Below are positions 60,401 through 64,000 of a stretch of DNA of 64,000 nt, one piece after another (positions within the stretch are counted from its first letter, which is position 1; every line of letters begins with the position of its first letter). The position numbers and the translations under genes are program-made. The notes beneath the pieces were generated by a model. That model saw only the letters and a program-made list of their open reading frames with translations. It had not been told where the DNA came from and did not search any database. Where the stretch lies: assembly GCA_910577225.1 (NCBI GenBank), contig CAJTMV010000017.1:14498-78497 (forward strand). Direction: 5' to 3'. Source of the DNA: an uncultured Eubacterium sp. (GTDB taxonomy: Bacteria; Bacillota; Clostridia; Lachnospirales; Lachnospiraceae).

Positions 60401-62911
60401 TTATTTACTCATTTTCATTAAAATTTCGTATCTACGTACTATTTGGAGATATTGTCTTATAATTTTCCTCCATATTCTTTTACGAAATCTATTTTTTTCT
60501 TCTTCGTTTGCAAATAATAATTTATCCTCAAATCTAAACTTTTTTAAAAACATTTCTCGTAATTCTATTCTACTAAAGTCAAGACTACTTACATAAGGAT
60601 AACCATGTTCTTTTTGCCACGGGCCAGTTATCATTAAGATTCTGAATCTGTCAAATTCCGAAAGATATTCTTCATAGTTAGAAAATACAGGCGCTAAGTC
60701 AAAACCTGTGACACCCCTAAAGTAGGATTGTTTGCCGTGGGATGTTGTCTTCAGTAATGTATCTGACCAATCAATATTTAATTCATCACATATTTCATTT
60801 AGTTTTCTAATTGGATCACATTTTAAATCTTCGAACTTAATATATATTTTTTTCCAACCGGAATATTCTCCTTCAAAATTCGGACTTTTAAATATGGCTG
60901 AACAAACTTTTTCACCATCATTATAAAGTGCATTCCTTAAATCCACATTTTTCAAAAATGATCCTGCTCTTATATAAGAATTTCTTGTAATATTAATTAT
61001 AGTCCCCTCACAACAGATTTCTTTTAACCATATTGCATATTCTTCAGTCATTTCTTTTGAAGCAATATGCGGTTCCCAATATATTATTTTATTTTCTATA
61101 TCTGTTACATCTTTATTCCATATTTTCGCGTACGCAATATGTATAATAACAAACAATTCTTGCGAGGTATAAGTTTCTTTTTCGTGTATTAATTCTGATA
61201 GATTCTGTTCAAACAATTTTCTATCAATTAATTCTTCACTCTCCGTTTCTATTCTAAAATAAGGAGATTCAGCATCATATAGCTCCCAAAACAGCGACAG
61301 GATGTCATCTCCCTGCTTCACAGAGATTCTTAAACATATATCATATAAATTCATATTCAAATATCCTTCATCCAGTATTAACATATCTGGATGACCATCT
61401 AATAAATTTCTAAAAAAAACATTTCCACTACTTGTACTGGAAGAGCCAATTATAATTTTGCGTACTTTAATACCACGTTCTATTTGCATGCAATTATTTC
61501 CATCATATTTATTTAGATTCAGACTTTTATCTAATGAAATATTAATTACATCTGATCTGCCGTACTTGTTTAATTTGTTTATATATTTTTCTTTCAATTG
61601 TTCACTATATTTAGTTTGAAACTTTTCGCTTGTATAACACCCATAATACCTTGGAAGTATAAGTAAAATTATATCGCCTACGTTAATATCCTCTTCTCTT
61701 ACCTTGTTGATCCATTGTACATAATTTTCAGAAATACCCAAAAGATTTAAATACACCATCTCAACACCTGTTTTTTGAGAAACAAATTGATTATACTTTA
61801 TACACTGCCAAATATCTCCGATTAATACTATTCTTCTTCCCATCTGCTTAGTTGTATAGGCTACCACATTCATCCAACCATTTTGTGGAATTTCAACATA
61901 ATCCTGTATTAAAAAATAAGTTTGATTTCTCCTATATCCTCTATAATGATAGAAATCCACCCCTCCATTTCCCCATGCACTATACTTGCTATATGGTTCT
62001 ATTAAAACAATTTCTCCCATTTCTTCCCTTACAGTTTGGAAACTTAAAATTCTTTTTCCAAACAATATCTCCTGATCAGCATTATCAAAAATAAAACAGC
62101 ATACATCTATCCCGTATTCCAGCAATAGATCATAGGCATCCAAAGCTTGAGAATCCACCCCAATTATTCCTATCTTCTTTCCCTTTAGCTTACTCAGCAT
62201 GATATCAAAATTTCCATCTACGTCTTTTATAATTCCTTTGCAAATATTCTCTTCATAGATTTTCTCTATACATTCGAACTCTTCCGAAACACTATTTAGT
62301 AGTCGATCGCCCTCCCCTTCTATCATCCCATTTCCTTCAGCATAAACTATCATATTTTTATAATTTAATGCATTCTCTTCATTGAATACTCCTCCAAATT
62401 CACCCCAAATTTCACCTTTAGTTTGAACCTGTATATTTATTTTATGCAAATACTGTAAAAATTTCCATGCCAGCTCATTACAGCCATAAATAGTCACAAT
62501 ATCATACATCGGATAAACATCTTTAAAATCTAATGCTTCATTGCACTCCGATAGTTCATCTAACATTCTTAGTTCGCGATTTGCCTCATTATCGTTCCAT
62601 GCAAAGCACACTAACTGATGCTGCCTATTCAAAATAGGCAGTTCATTCATTTTACCATAAAATATATCGAAATATTTTTTACAATTTCTAAATAGGTTTT
62701 CATCCAAGACTACATATTCTCTCATTATGGAATCCTCTAAATTATTGCCCAAAAGTGAAGTATATGTAATTATCCCAAAAAACTCGTTTGCTTCATTCAG
62801 TACACATATAACATCTTTTATATGATCATCTAAAAAAAAGTATAATAGCTGATTTCTATCCATTGTATTATATGTTACACAATATATCTCTTTGTCCAAA
62901 AATCTTATCAT
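60401..62911 (-). CDS. Large multidomain protein: CBS-like, Rossmann-like and C-terminal sulfotransferase-like domain
   Basis: An 836-residue cytosolic protein. The first 110 residues resemble a CBS-type or regulatory ligand domain (DRNQLLYFFLDDHIKDVICV, FFGIITYTSLLGN). Rossmann-like stretches lie at 136-155 (YDIVTIYGCNELAWKFL) and 245-260 (KKIGIIGVDSQALDAY). From residue 485 a sulfotransferase-like domain begins with the phosphate-loop-like KIIIGSSSTSSGNVFFRNLL, then TIINITRNSYIRAGSFLKN and YIKFEDLKCDPIRKLNEIC. The usual PSB-loop lysine is not obvious. Function unknown; possible regulated sulfotransferase or sugar-phosphate sensor. It is the first island gene, next to the transposase. Confidence 0.6.
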   Translation of the reverse strand: MIRFLDKEIYCVTYNTMDRNQLLYFFLDDHIKDVICVLNEANEFFGIITYTSLLGNNLEDSIMREYVVLDENLFRNCKKYFDIFYGKMNELPILNRQHQLVCFAWNDNEANRELRMLDELSECNEALDFKDVYPMYDIVTIYGCNELAWKFLQYLHKINIQVQTKGEIWGEFGGVFNEENALNYKNMIVYAEGNGMIEGEGDRLLNSVSEEFECIEKIYEENICKGIIKDVDGNFDIMLSKLKGKKIGIIGVDSQALDAYDLLLEYGIDVCCFIFDNADQEILFGKRILSFQTVREEMGEIVLIEPYSKYSAWGNGGVDFYHYRGYRRNQTYFLIQDYVEIPQNGWMNVVAYTTKQMGRRIVLIGDIWQCIKYNQFVSQKTGVEMVYLNLLGISENYVQWINKVREEDINVGDIILLILPRYYGCYTSEKFQTKYSEQLKEKYINKLNKYGRSDVINISLDKSLNLNKYDGNNCMQIERGIKVRKIIIGSSSTSSGNVFFRNLLDGHPDMLILDEGYLNMNLYDICLRISVKQGDDILSLFWELYDAESPYFRIETESEELIDRKLFEQNLSELIHEKETYTSQELFVIIHIAYAKIWNKDVTDIENKIIYWEPHIASKEMTEEYAIWLKEICCEGTIINITRNSYIRAGSFLKNVDLRNALYNDGEKVCSAIFKSPNFEGEYSGWKKIYIKFEDLKCDPIRKLNEICDELNIDWSDTLLKTTSHGKQSYFRGVTGFDLAPVFSNYEEYLSEFDRFRILMITGPWQKEHGYPYVSSLDFSRIELREMFLKKFRFEDKLLFANEEEKNRFRKRIWRKIIRQYLQIVRRYEILMKMSK

Positions 62912-63024
62912 TTAAATTAGCCTCGCTCGCTGCAATTTTTAGATGCACTTTTATTCTTTAACCTCTTTTACTTAATTTCATGTTCATTATATTAAATTTA
63001 TATCCTTACACGACTTTACAACTT

Positions 63025-64000
63025 TTATAAATAATCGCCTTGCTGTTGAATTAGCTGTTTTAAGGCATTCATGATACTGGTTGATTTTATGCTTGTTTCG
63101 ATGTTTTTCACGAAAATGGCATAAAATACCTGTCGCCGGATCTGTTCGCCAACTGCAAACCGGAACTCCTGCACACTGACTGATTGATATTCATAAAATA
63201 GTTCATCACTATATGGCAATAGTTTCATTGCGCAGTATGAAATATTGATCAGGTTAACCAGCATTTCAATGCCTTTGCGGCTTCTGACCATATAACTGCA
63301 AAGCGACCAGAATCTCTTTTGCTCATAATAGCTGACTTCGATGTTCCATCGGAAAGCGTAAAGGAACAGGGGGATAAACTCCATCCACTCACTGCCTGTC
63401 TGATTCAGCGGGGATTTTTCCTGCCATGCGCAGAAGATCTGGAGCTGTTCTGGAAAAATGGTACTGAAAAACAGGCGTCTGCTGCCGGATTCCTTTTCCG
63501 GGGATGTCACAAATGCCATCACTGTCCTTTTACCAAAAATATTTGTAAGGACGCGGCGCGCAGCTGTGTAATAATCACCGATTTTTTCATCGGAGAGATT
63601 GAAATCATCCTGGATGGAGAGCTTTTTCCCATGCAATGCAGGCCGTCCCCTTTTTCCTGTCCGCTGCGGCGGCAGGCCATAAATAACGGAATCGGATCCT
63701 GCGTTTCCTATAAGGTCAGGGTTTTCATACTCATCCACGATGGAAACAGGGTTCTTCTTTACATACCAGCTATCGCACAGAAGAATGACATTTTTCATGG
63801 TTTTGAATTCCGGCATGACCTGGCGCACCATGGATGCAGCCAGTTCCAGTCTGGATTCCTTTTTCTGCCACATACGGTAACCAAGCGGGACGGAAAGGTA
63901 ATGTACCCTGTTTTTATTCCATACCGGGACACAGAGCATCACACTTACAAAGCAGTGCCCGTTCATATAGTTAGAACCATTATGCGCGGCATGGTCAAAA
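63025..64000 (-). mobile_element. IS transposase (DDE type), truncated by the window edge
   Basis: At least 325 codons, open to the right edge of the window, so the N-terminus is missing; the frame starts within DHAAHNGSNYMNGHCFVSV. It is an IS4/IS701-like DDE transposase: VILLCDSWYVKKNPVSIVD, RGRPALHGKKLSI, FLYAFRWNIEVSYYEQKRF with the family's Y-x-x-R-W-x-I-E-type C-terminal motif. It is richer in GC than the adjoining island. No terminal repeat could be paired because the right end is outside. It marks the right border of the island. Confidence 0.8.

Noticed and set aside
9376..62911. Capsule or exopolysaccharide export locus
   Set aside because: No flippase, polymerase, initiating transferase or transporter is encoded in the window.
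1..64000. CRISPR arrays, tRNA or rRNA genes, phage genes
   Set aside because: No regularly spaced direct repeats, cloverleaf-type sequences, rRNA segments or phage structural genes were noticed on either strand.

Overview
The window looks like a motile member of the Lachnospiraceae (Clostridia). The evidence is a Firmicute-style rpmG-secE-nusG-rplK-rplA-rplJ block with an L10 leader, clean AGGAGG ribosome binding sites, FliD/FlxA/flagellin-like genes of the type seen in gut clostridia, and moderate-to-low GC. Genus is not determined.

Layout. (1) 1-2.6 kb, minus strand: ribosomal protein and transcription genes with two readable sigma-A promoters and an attenuator. (2) 2.8-9.3 kb: flagellum-associated genes (FlxA-like coiled coil, FliD-like protein, an atypical flagellin-like protein), an XRE regulator and two CgeB-like glycosyltransferases. 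(3) 9.4-17.7 kb, minus strand: a LicD-like protein, a glycerophosphotransferase-like protein and a six-gene set matching, by family, the enzymes that make the O-methyl phosphoramidate modification of the Campylobacter jejuni capsule (Cj1415-Cj1420). (4) 17.9-19.4 kb: a lone plus-strand AAA/PD-(D/E)XK protein whose P-loop is missing. (5) 19.5-38.8 kb, minus strand: nucleotide-sugar synthesis (GDP-fucose; a TarI/TarJ/epimerase-like CDP-polyol set), glycosyltransferases, two FkbM methyltransferases and an AsnB-like amidotransferase. (6) 38.9-62.9 kb, minus strand, visibly more AT-rich: amino-sugar synthesis (Per-like and FdtA/FdtB-like), UDP-ManNAcA synthesis (WecB/WecC), glycosyltransferases, three sulfotransferase-type proteins, methyltransferases, an acetyltransferase, an SGNH-like protein and a radical SAM enzyme. 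(7) 63.0-64.0 kb: a truncated transposase.

How it fits together. About 55 kb of glycan genes contain no polytopic membrane protein: no Wzx flippase, Wzy polymerase, ABC exporter or initiating sugar-phosphate transferase. Together with the flagellin-like and FliD-like genes this suggests (inference) a cytoplasmic flagellin-glycosylation island that builds a heavily decorated glycan (amino sugars, uronic acid, sulfate, methyl groups, possibly phosphoramidate), rather than a capsule locus. A small Rossmann-like module recurs in about twelve proteins, fused to glycosyltransferases, methyltransferases, a HAD protein, an SGNH protein and a sulfotransferase, and is the most unusual architectural signature here. 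The most notable metabolic call is the phosphoramidate cassette in a Gram-positive flagellar setting. All functional assignments rest on reading motifs by eye; no database search was run.
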